Source: Maratus speciosus (Eukaryota > Arthropoda > Arachnida > Araneae > Salticidae). Taken from it: 64,000 bases of DNA. The notes under the pieces are model-generated. The model was not told where the DNA came from and did not search any database. It saw nothing but the letters and a program-made list of their open reading frames with translations. Shown one piece after another: positions 49,103 to 61,051 of this stretch. The first letter of the stretch is position 1; each line of letters starts with the position of its first letter. A program made the position numbers and the translations under genes. Location of the stretch: the NCBI GenBank assembly GCA_963932465.1, contig OZ010788.1, positions 670,552,484-670,616,483 of the forward strand. The letters are read 5' to 3'.

Positions 49103-49727
49103 AATTAAGAAAATTTGTTAAATCTTTTCAAAATAACGACCTTTTGAAAATCTGAATAACAAGCATTAAGGTCACTGAGGGTATACGTTTAGTTCATTAC
49201 AAATATGTGATGGATTTCATAGATTAAATTAATATCATTTGCAGTTGTTTACTTTGGTGTCAGATACACTAAAATAATTTCATTGGTATTCATTGAATGG
49301 TTTGGGTTCGAATCTCACTTGTGCATCATAAATGAATGATGCCTTAGCATCATCATACTTTACATTCCTGTGTCGTCACAACAATCCCCCCCCCCCAAAA
49401 AAAAAAAAAAAAAAAAAATTGAACGAAATTTGGGCATTTAGATTCGAAAATAATGACCATTTGAAAATTTAAATAACACTACAGTTAATGGAGCTATATT
49501 TGCAAACCATCATTTATATTATTATATATGACCATCGAATTATATTATTTTAAAATTATTTGATTTCAATAAAAGTCTTTTTCTTTGTTAGGCGAGACAT
49601 TAAAATTTTTTGATGTCCTTGAACATAGGAAATACATTATAGCCCGTGGGCATTTTTTAATCTATGATTTCAATATTTTTTAACAATTTTGTTAAAAAAA
49701 AGGTAACCTGTTGTTCTAACTCAGAAG
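49103..49727. other. AT-rich sequence; possible B-box remnant and C(n)A(n) tract
   Basis: GGGTTCGAATCTC at about 49309-49321 resembles a tRNA B box with no partner A box at the usual distance, so at most a SINE remnant. A C(10)A(22) compound tract is at 49387-49418. Confidence 0.35.
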
Positions 49728-50858
49728 TAGAGATCTGCACGGATCTATGCTGGAACGGCAGATTAAAGACAATTTTTAACGTGCAGGCCCGAATTAAAAA
49801 TTATGGGCCTGGCCCGTTCATATCGGACCTATAAAATGATTAAATGGGCCGAGTAACCAGATATGGAAAGTTAAAAGTATCAAACTAAGCCGATAAAATA
49901 CTAACAATTTTAAATGGACGTGACCGGTGTGAGGATAAGTATAAATGTGCTGCACAATTCGATGCTAGATTGCAATTTCGGTTTCGGTTTCTGCCGAAAA
50001 TGTAAACTTTGCCCAAAATTCTTTTTCGGCAAAAATGTTGCCAAAAAGGCAGCTGGACCGACACTCTAAAAAAACTATCTGTATTCCGAAAATATAATTT
50101 TTTTCTTCGGAAGTTTGCGACATTACACATTGAGCTGTATCGGCTCAAATGAGACATTCTTTATTTATTTATTAGTATGAACTTCACTGTTTACAATTTG
50201 CAGTCATTTCTGACTCAAAAGGTAAGTGCAAATTATAAAGCAAGCAATGCATATATGACGCTTTTCCCGTGCTCATTAAAAGCTGCAGACTTCATAGTAA
50301 TAGAAAATTTTTTGTTTGAAATCGTAGAGGTGTTTCGAGTACACTTTGAGAAAGTTCTATTATAACAGATGATCATTTACAAAAATCATTATAAAAGATA
50401 AATCGAAGCATGTAATTAAAAACGTTTTTTAATTAGATGAAATTCGTATAATTGGAATATTATTCTATGTCGTAAATGAATTAATTACATCTTATTTTAT
50501 ATTAAAATAAAAAGTTTTGAATAGATGAGCAGAGAGCCAATTTGAACTACACATATAATTAATTACACGTATTATTAATAAATAATTCTGTATATTTATT
50601 TGTACAGAAAACATGTTCAGCGTAGAGATCGATATCGGGCAGTTACATCATGTCTGAAACTGGGTTTAATTTTTTCTGTAGGATCGAGTCAGGCCAGGAT
50701 CAGGTTTACATTTTTTTTTCTACATACTACTTCTGCGAGGATGGCCGGTAATAAAATTAAGACGCTACTTCAGTCATGTGAAAACACCCGTTCTTTAATA
50801 ATAATCCAATTGGAGAAACATTTTAAGGTATCTCGTTTGCATTTCAATATATTTAAAT

Positions 50859-50897
<39 letters not shown>

Positions 50898-51726
50898 ATT
50901 GGATAGCTAAATGTTCGATCTCTACAAAGGCTGTTCTGCACTTTTTCGATTTTGTTTGCAGGTATTTTTAAGTAGAACAACTTCACTTTTGGAGCTGGCT
51001 TCGAAAGTGAAAGCATACCCATAAAAAAGCCTGAAAACGAAATAGAAAACGTAAAAAACGGCCTTTGTAGAGATCGACCTCAGCTATCCAATTAAAGAAA
51101 ATCATATCATGTAAAAGTATTTAAATACTAACGAGATATCTTAAAACATTTCTCCTTTGGATTAACCTTAGCGAGTGGGTCATATCGCATGACTAAAGTA
51201 GCCTCATCGGACAAGCAATTTGTTTTCTAATAATAATAGTAGTAATAATCAACTTTTGATAACGGAAATTCGGAAATATATCTTAATAAGTTAGAGAAAA
51301 ATATTTTTTTTCTCCTTTTTTTTATCATTTTTTTAGCTTCAAAATATAGCATGCTTTTAACAATTTTTTTCTTTAATTTTGAACACATTAATGTTTTTAA
51401 TGAATCTTTATTCGAATTTAGAGACTAATGAGTCTAAGTGATAATTAATGTTGCTATTCTGTATGCTCTGGCTTCCAAACGTATAATAGTCTAAAATGTA
51501 TACTATTAAATTTTTCCATAAACATATATTCAGTATACTAGAAAAGAATCTTAATTGTATGTTAAGAAAAATCGGATTTTTTTAATCAAAATTCAGTCTG
51601 GTTTGATTTCTTTGATTTTTGCTTTTTTATTGGCCGGGCCGGGCCTAATTATTTCTCTTTCTGGTCGGGCGGGGCTCGGGCCAGGATATTCCAGCAGATA
51701 TTCGGGCCAGATCGTACAGACCTCTA
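49728..51726. mobile_element. hAT-like element (~2.0 kb) with nested FB4
   Basis: Starts TAGAGATCTGCACGGATCT; the inverse of the right end is TAGAGGTCTGTACGATCTGG. The flanking octamers CTCAGAAG (49720-49727) and CTGGGAAG (51727-51734) agree at 6 of 8 positions, fitting a decayed 8-bp hAT target duplication. GC-rich GGGCC/GGCCCG motifs cluster inside both ends (49787-49852 and 51632-51716) against an AT-rich interior. No transposase similarity was recognised in the interior, and frames at 49885-50157 and 50177-50365 are not identifiable. FB4 is inserted at 50761-51205. Confidence 0.6.
50761..51205. mobile_element. Foldback element FB4
   Basis: A 445-bp imperfect palindrome from GACGCTACTTCAGTCATG to GCATGACTAAAGTAGCCTC. 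Inner inverted pairs include GATCTCTACAAAGG / CCTTTGTAGAGATC and TTGGATAGCT / AGCTATCCAA. A T-tract of ~35 nt sits in the left arm (50861-50895), as in FB1 and FB2. It lies inside the hAT-like element, so it inserted later. Frames at 50600-50971 and 50795-51022 run through the homopolymer and are spurious. Confidence 0.8.
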
Positions 51727-51958
51727 CTGGGAAGAAAAGTGATGATTGAAACTAACAATTTGCTCAATTAATAATAGGTCTAAACACATTTTTTTTCTTG
51801 CATTCGCTGAATTTTTTAATTTATGTCAGAACTTTATTCCGCGAGAAGATTACGCTGTAAAGCTATGTTAACTAAAATCGTGAATTTAATATTTAAATTT
51901 TTATTATATTTAAAAAACTACACAGACAGATATTTTTCTACCAAAAAAGTAGTTAAAT
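51727..51958. other. AT-rich sequence, no feature seen
   Basis: Spacer between the hAT-like element and the GAGTAAC-rich repeat. Confidence 0.35.
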
Positions 51959-52445
51959 AGCGAGGAAAAACTTACATAGCAAACCTAAATAACAGGCGGA
52001 ACAAAACACACGTGGGTTGCCAGCATTGGAATATTGTCGCTTTAGCGAGTAACCGCTAAATAGAGAGGAAAATCTTATATAGCAAACCTGTATTACCGAT
52101 TAAACCAAACACACAAGGGTTGCCATTATTGGACTATTACCGTTTTACCGAGTAATTGTTAGGAAACTCCCTGGGTTTGAGGCTGCATTTTTACACACCG
52201 CCAGATGGCGTTATACAGATTTTAGATTTTGCATAACACACGGTGTGTATGAATGACTGTGGAATAACGCTTTTCTGAGTAACTTCGAAAAAAGTGGTGC
52301 AATGCATAGAGAAATGCCTCAGGAACGCCATGGTATGCTTAAACAAATCGAGTAACCGGCAAAAGTTACTCGAATTGAAATTGGTTACTCCTTACGTTGG
52401 TGTTTAAACCACTTTAGGTACTCAAAAGGGAGGGTAGGAGAGTGC
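51959..52445. repeat. GAGTAAC-rich relative of the 1.27-kb array unit
   Basis: 51959-52170 is two tandem ~107-bp units (AGCGAGGAAAAACTTACATAG / AGAGAGGAAAATCTTATATAG and onward) matching the part of the array unit around TTGCC..GATTGGAA...GAGTAACC. 52340-52445 matches the next part of the array unit in reverse complement (GAGTAACTAAAGTTGTTAAA of the array against its inverse here). The motif GAGTAAC(C/T) or its inverse occurs at least seven times, including a palindrome CGAGTAAC...GTTACTCG at 52349-52372. Confidence 0.65.
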
Positions 52446-52446
52446 A

Positions 52447-52448
52447 CG

Positions 52449-52487
<39 letters not shown>
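52447..52487. repeat. (CA)n(TA)n microsatellite
   Basis: About 12 CA units then about 9 TA units, between the GAGTAAC-rich repeat and a tRNA-like sequence. Confidence 0.95.
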
Positions 52488-52489
52488 GG

Positions 52490-52585
52490 ATAATGTTCCG
52501 TCCCGGGATTAGAACCAGCTCCCCCGAGCGAGCAGTCTGTAAAAGTAGTCTGTCATTAAGCTTTTGATCGTCAATGCAGCAACGC
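52490..52585 (-). pseudogene. tRNA-derived SINE-like sequence
   Basis: On the minus strand, GTTGCTGCATTGACGATCAA and AAGCTTAATGACAGACTAC resemble a tRNA 5' half. AGCTGGTTCTAATCCCGGGA carries a B box (GGTTCTAATCC) at the expected downstream position. The middle (CTGCTCGCTCGGGGG) would be a long variable region. The acceptor stem does not pair well, so a SINE head or tRNA pseudogene is favoured over a working tRNA. Confidence 0.5.
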
Positions 52586-53821
52586 AGTGTAAAATTCCAT
52601 CAAAAACTACGCGATGGATAATAACTACATTCTATAATCATTTAAGAAATTATTTAAGATTTATGTTTTATGTGAGTGTATTGCGCAGTATTTGCGTGAC
52701 AATAAAACCAATTAAAAATTTATTAAACGTCTAGAGTCTATCATACGAACGTGTAAAAATAAGTATAAAAATAAATACAATATTAATTGAAAATGTAGAA
52801 ACAGATTTTCGTTTTTGTTACACATCTTTCACACATCATTTTAAAAAAATGTAATCAAAATACTTTTAAAGTCTTTTCTCAGATAATCGAAGCAAAATGT
52901 AAATTTAATACACCTGCGAATTAAAAATTATTCATTTATAAATTACATTAAAGTACTAAAATTAAACAGATAATTAAAAACAAAACAAATAAAAATATTC
53001 TATTTCAAATATACTTTAATAATGTCACTCCCGCACGTCCTCTTTAATAGCTTAAATAAAGCTCACTTTCCCAAATACACTTAATTCAACTTTTAAGAAG
53101 CAAGCATTTTCCTTGCTTTAATAAATATTAACGGAGCACGAAAGTAATTTAAACTTACAAGATGCAAATTAATGGGTTTTTTCATTAAATCTGAGACTTT
53201 AACTATTCATTCTATTTTAAGCTCTTAAGCGCAATTCGCAAAATCTCTTCGCCGAGAAAATTAACCATCCAAACTTTTGACAGCTTAATACTGAGTGGCA
53301 ATAAATATCCCTGAGCACGTTTGGACGGATGATTAACTCCTTTAAGACCCCGGTTTCTTCCATGAAAAGTTAATATAGAGGGGATTTTATTATTTCTCGA
53401 AGTTTTTGATAGATGTTAGTTCACCAGAAGAAGTTGCGAGCAACAAGTTCTGGCAGCGTCTTAAGGAGTTTAAAGAACCAGGTGTAATTGGGTATGAATA
53501 AGAGCATAAACGGTGTTAGCTTAAAACACTTTTCTGACGTAACTGAGAATGAGTGTTTGGGAATATTTAATGCATCAGTGGACTAAAAGTTAAATCTGAG
53601 CCACTGTGATTCTAAGTCAAGTATTTTTAGCGCTATTTTCTAAAGATACTGAAACTTTTTCACCCCATCGATTAGTTTTAGCAGGAAGATAACTAAATAA
53701 AGTTAATTTTATTTTTTAAAGTGAATATTTCTATAATATATTTGTTTTTATTGTAATTTTATGGGCTCTTCTTTTATTATTGAGTCGTTTAATCTTTAAA
53801 ATTATCTAAAGTGTTTCCTAC
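52586..53821. other. Higher-complexity sequence without recognised repeat or gene
   Basis: Unlike most of the window, 53020-53560 has few homopolymers and no repeat partner elsewhere in the window. No open frame of useful length or splice-bounded exon could be supported. It is the best place in the window for a conserved non-coding element or an unrecognised exon, but that is speculation. Confidence 0.3.
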
Positions 53822-53904
53822 TTAAGGGGTCTCAGGACTCTTAAAGCTTCGAAATTTTTCAAATTTAATTTTTTTAGATGTTAAACTTCTCTCTTTTCTG
53901 AATA

Positions 53905-54655
53905 CAGTAGAGCGCCGATTATCCGAACAAGTCGTGAAAGCCCCTAGTTTGGATAAATAGACAGACAATTTAAAGGATGTTTCTGACTGTACTAAAAGCT
54001 TCATACGTTATCTAATCTTAGGACTAGCAGCACCAGTTAGGACTGGCAGCACCAGTTAGTGCTGGCGTGTTTAATTTTATTGTTATTATTATTTGTTTTT
54101 GGTCTTATTAATTTTTTTTTTTTAGATTTTTATTTCTCTTTTTATAATTTTCTGAATTCCAAAGATTGTAATTTAAGCAAGAAAGCTTTGTATTGTTGCT
54201 CGCTTCAACGAAGACATTCTTTTCAATGCTGCCCTATCTCTAATTCTTCTTAAATACGTTAGTTGAATAGGATCAACGTTCTCCTGCCGTTCGAGCCATT
54301 TCATAGCTGTTTCCAAACATTCAAAGGTTTCGTTATGTGATGGACGTGTGTCATTTTCAGAGCATTCGTTTTCATTTTCTTCAATTTCTTTTTCATTTTG
54401 AATCTCACCATCATTTAGAATCTGATATCCAGGGTGATGTACGTCACTATTTAAGCACACGTTAATTTTATTTTCTTCATAGCTTAGAATTCTTCGCATG
54501 TACTTTATTGTTTTACGTTCTTCATTTTCTGATCCACTGTCAGTTTTTTTCTTTATTTAATTGGGAGATCGGTTAAAATTTTTTTGGGGAGAAATAGGCT
54601 GTTCGGCTAATTGGAAGTTCGGTTAATTGGAGTTCCGATAATCGGCACTCTACAG
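53905..54655 (-). mobile_element. Tigger/jerky-like transposon, internally deleted (751 bp)
   Basis: The left TIR is CAGTAGAGCGCCGATTATCC; the inverse of the right end is CTGTAGAGTGCCGATTATCG. A TA precedes the left end; the right flank is CA, so the duplication has decayed. The subterminal GGTTAATTGGA-type motif repeats near 54615-54632. It retains the 3' end of a transposase on the minus strand and sits within the TTAA-flanked element. Confidence 0.75.
54173..54557 (-). pseudogene. Tigger/jerky-like transposase, C-terminal fragment
   Basis: An open minus-strand frame of about 125 codons begins in Ser/Glu-rich sequence (TDSGSENEERKTIKY). It continues through an acidic stretch (NEKEIEENENECSENDTR) and ends with ETAMKWLERQENVDPIQLTY, then LRRIRDRAALKRMSSLKRA and a stop. 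An acidic linker followed by a terminal helical, basic tail of this type lies after the DDE domain in Tigger/jerky transposases. The DNA-binding and catalytic domains are deleted. The frame itself has no internal stop, suggesting a younger loss than at 12.2 kb. Confidence 0.65.
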
Positions 54656-55406
54656 CATTTTGATATAATTGTTTCCTTGAAATTCCTATTAGAACAGAAG
54701 TTATGGCTTTTAGAATTATACGGCTCAGTAGCTGAAGCGGCGTTTCCGAAACTTTGAAGTCATTTTTCTCCAAATGACGTTTTGGGGCATAACGCGCTGG
54801 ATATCTCAAAAACTTTTAAATATTTCTTCATGAAAATTTTAAAACAAATGTTTCATGTTAGTTTGTATAAACTGAACCTAAAATTTTATTTTTATTATTG
54901 AAAAAAAAATATTTTTTTAGGTGATTATACTGTCGATATTTTCAAAATTTTACATTAGCTAAACACAACTTCGTATTAAAAATAGAAAAATCCTTTAAAT
55001 ACAAAATTATTACGGTTCAGGGAAATTATTATAATCTGAAGTATAATTAGGTACAAAAAATGTCATTCTGGTTGTAAAATTTATTTTGTAATCCTGCTCG
55101 TAAGCTGTTATCCCAATTTTCTTCTCGACAAATTTCTGAAAGTTTGAAGCCTCCTGTAAATACTAATTATGAATCTGGCATTTTTAAATACATGAAATGA
55201 AATAACATACTTATATCTTTTATAGCAATAAAAATTGTGTTTCAAAATCATATACATTTTAAGATATTAAATGTTGAAAATGATCTTTTTGTTTTTCACT
55301 TTTTCCAATTTTAAGAGTTCTGAGACCCCTTAAATTTTTTTTTTTTAAATTAACAGTGTATGATTGTTTTAGCCTATGAAGTGAAATGTTGTTACATGGA
55401 ATTTTC

Positions 55407-56628
55407 GATGCTTTCGGCCGTACACGGTTTGTCGAATATCTACCAAAATTATTGGCGTATTGTTCTTGAACTTCTAGGATGTAAAGAACGTGTCTGATTT
55501 CATATTTCTCTGTGAAGATTTAGTTGGGAGGACAATTAGGGGGCTAATAATAATTTTAGTAATAAAATAATATTTGCGAACACCTGATAATATTTGCACA
55601 GAAAATGCTGAAAATGGTTTGTCACTGTGTTAAATAACTATTTGGATCCTGTTCAACGTTTGTGTGCATTTGTGTAAGCATATCACTCATATTTGTGAAG
55701 ATGTTAATGTGAATGTGAAAAATTCAAAAGTTTTTTGTTTATAGCATACAGAGTTTTCAACCAAATACAACGAAACTTTCTGAAAACCTGACAAAGAAAA
55801 GTAGAAACAATATGCTGCAATTAAAACATGAATATATTGATATTGGATGAGATATGGACATTTGTATAAAATAATTTTAACTGCGCATGCGTGGAAGATT
55901 CTAAAATTTGCATTTTATAATTTTGTAGTCAGCTATTTAGAGCAACTTATATAAAAAGTCCAGTCAAATACCGCAAAAATTCACAAAGGTAGGGACAATA
56001 TAGTGAGCTGTTTTCGAAAAATAGCTTAAATAAGGGATTTTCCACAAGTTTTCAATCAGCTTGCTATATGTTTCTGAGTTTTCACCATATTTGACTGGAC
56101 GTTTTATAGACGTTGCCCAAAATAGTCGACTACCAAATTATGAAATAAAAATTTTAGAATCTTCCACGCATGCGCAGTTAAAAATTATTTCGTACAAATG
56201 CCCATACCTCATCAAATATTCAGTGTATTCTTGTTTTAATTGCAGCATATTGTTGCTACTGTTCTTTGTCAAGTTTTCGGAAAGTTGTGTTAAATTTGGT
56301 TGAAAACTCTGCATGCTATAAACAAAAAACTTTTGAATTTTTCACAAAATGAGTGCTATGCTTACACAAATGCACACAAACGTTGAATTGGATCCAAATA
56401 GTCATTTAACACAGTGACAAACCATTTTCAGCATTTTCTGTTACATAGGTGTTCGCAAATATTATTTTATTATTAAATACATTATTAGCCCCTAATTGCC
56501 CTCCCGACTAAATCTTCACTGAGAATTCTGAAATCAAACCTGTACTTTACATCCTAGAAATTCAAGAACAATTCGCCAATAATTTTGGTAAATATTCGAC
56601 AGACAAACCGTGTACGATCGAAAGCATC
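55407..56628. mobile_element. Long palindromic foldback element (~1.2 kb)
   Basis: Two arms of roughly 600 bp in inverted orientation meet near 56030-56050. The outer ends are GATGCTTTCGGCCGTACACG and the inverse of CGTGTACGATCGAAAGCATC. Matching inner blocks include TTGTCACTGTGTTAAATAAC, AACGTTTGTGTGCATTTGTG, GTTTTTTGTTTATAGCAT and CTGCGCATGCGTGGAAGATT. Arms differ by scattered substitutions and small indels. No coding capacity; the frame at 56061-56303 lies within the right arm and is spurious. Confidence 0.85.
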
Positions 56629-56688
56629 CAACCCCTGTTCCTTAACTTTTGGAGGCCAATGTATTATATAAGAAACGCTTATATTACA

Positions 56689-56947
56689 TATAAAGACGTG
56701 AGTTCCAAAATTCGCCTTATCCAAAATTTAAAAAATGGAGTTTTATCTATAAATCTATTATATTCGTGAACATGCAACGAAAAAAACACTACAATCTGCA
56801 AAATAACAAGACTTATCCTGTGTTGCTGGCATTGTAAAATGCTTATTGCTCTACAATAAAAATCAATGGACACAGTCGGAGGTTTTTCGCAATTTTCCTC
56901 AATTTGGTTTTTTGGATAAGGTGAGTTTTGAAACTCACGCCCTCGTA
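56689..56947 (-). mobile_element. MITE-D copy 2 (~259 bp)
   Basis: TIRs TATAAAGACGTGAGTTCC...ATTCGCCTTATCC and the inverse of GGATAAGGTGAGTTTTGAAA...CTCACGCCCTCGTA match MITE-D copy 1 (15464-15726). The internal TGGACACAGTC block is at the right here and (as GACTATGTCCA) at the left in copy 1, so the two lie in opposite orientation. Confidence 0.75.
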
Positions 56948-57016
56948 CATGCTTATTAAGAACATTATAAAGTTGCAGAAGTTCCCATTAATATCATAAT
57001 TTTGATTTCCAGTATA

Positions 57017-58264
57017 CTAGGGACTGTTTTCTAGAAATAAGCACAAACTTTCCAGTTGTGCAAAATAGAAAATGAATACGAATCAGGCGAAACCTGCCTG
57101 TAAAGTGCTGCGTTATTGTATATAAAAGCATGCCCGTTAGCCGAGAGTTCATTAAGTAATCTTTGTTTTTCGAGAATGGAGTCGAAAGAGGAGTGTCTGC
57201 GAACGCGTGTGTACAAGTTTTACGAAGACAACATTCATCAAAGAAAAAAGTTCATCGTGAGCCAATTTTTTGCCGATAATATCCCCAAACTAACTATATA
57301 CGATGTTCTACAATGTTACTAGAAGGGACTCCCGGCCAAAAGACAAACGAGATCCGATAGGAAAGCCCAAAAATTTATCAAGCCAAAGTTAATGCAGTTG
57401 AAACGGCTGTCCCACGGCTGTCAAATTCAGTGTTCCACTCGGCCACCTATATAAGACAATCACCAAGAAGCATAACATCAAATATCACAAGAAAAGGGTC
57501 ATACCAAAACGAACAGAAAAGCAAATGGTTGCCGTGAAAACGAAGTGTGGTCACTTGTTCTGAAAATTCTCTGATGGAGCATTCATCTTGGATGATGTGT
57601 CATATTTCACGCTCACTCACTGTACTTTTAACTACAGTGGGGGCTACTACACATCTGACGTCTCCACGACACAACATGTCATCAAATTCCCTACTAAAGC
57701 GAAATTCGCAGACAAGGTCCTTGTTTGGATATCGATGAGTCCGAAAAGCTTCAGTCGTTTGGTCATCCGAAAGTCTGGGTTCGCTGTCAATGGGCAATGA
57801 CATTTGAACAAGTGCATTCGCCGTCGTCTCATTCCCATCATCCATAACAATTACGACGGTGGTGATTACGTCTTCAGGACAGACTTAGTAAGCAGTCATT
57901 ACTGGAAAATCGTTCTGAGCCACTTCCGCCAGTAAAACATCACGTCTGTAGAGAAGTCCGGCAATCCGGCTAACGTTCCCGAAATTCGACCATTTGAGCG
58001 GTTCTCAGCGTATCTTAAGTTCAAAGAGTATGCTAAAGGCTGGAAAGTAGATAACATCCAGAAATTGATCAATCGAATCAAGTACTGTCTCAAAATTATG
58101 GACCCAAATTTTGTACAACGTTCAGCTAGTACCGCCAAAAGTAAAATCGGTAATATCCGACGAAACGGTTTAATTGAAACACGGTAACAGTTTTACAGAG
58201 TAATGTAGTTTCCTTACAGTGCCCAATTGTTGTTTGTATCGCTTTTTCATAGCGTTCCAGTCAA
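57017..58264 (+). mobile_element. mariner-like (DD37E) transposon
   Basis: A TA at 57015-57016 precedes CTAGGGACTGTTTTCTAG; about 160 bp later the transposase start codon is found. After the stop codon, GTTTGTATCGCTTTTTCATA then GCGTTCCAGTC resembles the inverse of the left terminus, giving a diverged TIR and an element of ~1.25 kb. The internal gene is inactivated. It lies 70 bp right of MITE-D copy 2. Confidence 0.65.
57176..58187 (+). pseudogene. Broken mariner-like DD37E transposase
   Basis: The start is MESKEECLRTRVYKFYED. The N-terminal helix-turn-helix region is readable to about 57415, where a +1 frameshift occurs. Reading resumes as KFSVPLGHLYKTITKKHNIK, then MVAVKTKCGHLF, a TGA stop (57561), and the first catalytic block FILDDVSYFTLTH (Asp codon 57594-57596, followed by Val where family members usually have Glu). 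The second Asp (GAC, 57882-57884) is in FRTDLVSSHYW. The Glu (GAG, 57996-57998) is in NVPEIRPFERF, 37 residues later, with a TAA stop (57933) between. It ends RRNGLIETR and a stop. At about 337 codons it is family length, but dead. Confidence 0.85.
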
Positions 58265-60404
<2,140 letters not shown>

Positions 60405-60482
60405 ACTTCTGTCCAACCGTATCGCGGTCGTTAGCGTACACGTCTCGTAACGCTGGGATAGCTGGTTCAATTTCAACGCCGG
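60405..60482 (+). pseudogene. tRNA-like / SINE-head sequence
   Basis: GTATCGCGGTCGTTAGCGTA resembles a tRNA D-arm with A box, CACGTCTCGTAACGC an anticodon arm with CGT in the anticodon position, and GGTTCAATTTC a B box. The T-stem and acceptor stem pair poorly, so a decayed tRNA or tRNA-derived SINE is more likely than a working tRNA. Confidence 0.45.
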
Positions 60483-61051
60483 CAATTCTATTTTTTTCGG
60501 GTATTTTACCTCCTGTAAGGGAGAAAAAAATAACGGATATTCGTCAATTAACGGAAAAATCCTGCCAGCAGTGCTGCCAGTATAATGTCCGTGAATTGAA
60601 GAAAGTAATTCTGAGAGTGTAGGTCATACTAACTCGCCTAGAAAAGAATACTAACACTTAATTATTAAATATTAGAAATTATTTTCACATTAAATATAAA
60701 AACATTAAATATTAAAAGATACTGTTCCCTGTCTTCAATACTAAGTAGAATTTTAGTATTACCATATCACATAATGCTTCATAACGCTTTTATCCATAAA
60801 ATAAAATAAAATAAATTTCGAGAAAAAGCATCATAACATGTTCTTACACCAAGCTCTTCGATTGTTACAACTTTTTCCCAACAATCCTAGATGATCTTCG
60901 AAGCCTGAAAATCTTTTTGGTTCCAATTTGGTGTTAATGCACAACAATTTTTCTAAACAGGAAAATACTATTATTGCTGGATGCAGGTATTAAGTATTGT
61001 CTGTAAAATGTTATAACAAGAACTATCGGAGTATATATATATGTATACATA
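60483..61051. other. AT-rich sequence, no feature seen
   Basis: No gene or transposon end recognised between the tRNA-like sequence and MITE-G. Confidence 0.4.

Larger units (their letters stand above)
53822..55333. mobile_element. TTAA-flanked element with nested Tigger
   Basis: The left end is TTAAGGGGTCTCAGGACTCT; the inverse of the right end is TTAAGGGGTCTCAGAACTCT. TTAA at both outer ends suggests a piggyBac-type target. Without the Tigger insertion (53905-54655) it is about 760 bp. The interior (54656-55300) has no recognised coding region. Confidence 0.7.

Noticed and set aside
49885..50365. Two frames (minus 90 aa, plus 62 aa) inside the hAT-like element as possible transposase remnants
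   Set aside because: No hAT dimerisation, zinc-finger BED or catalytic motif could be recognised in either frame.
57547..57850. Several overlapping frames on both strands within the mariner
   Set aside because: They are alternative-frame shadows of the broken transposase.
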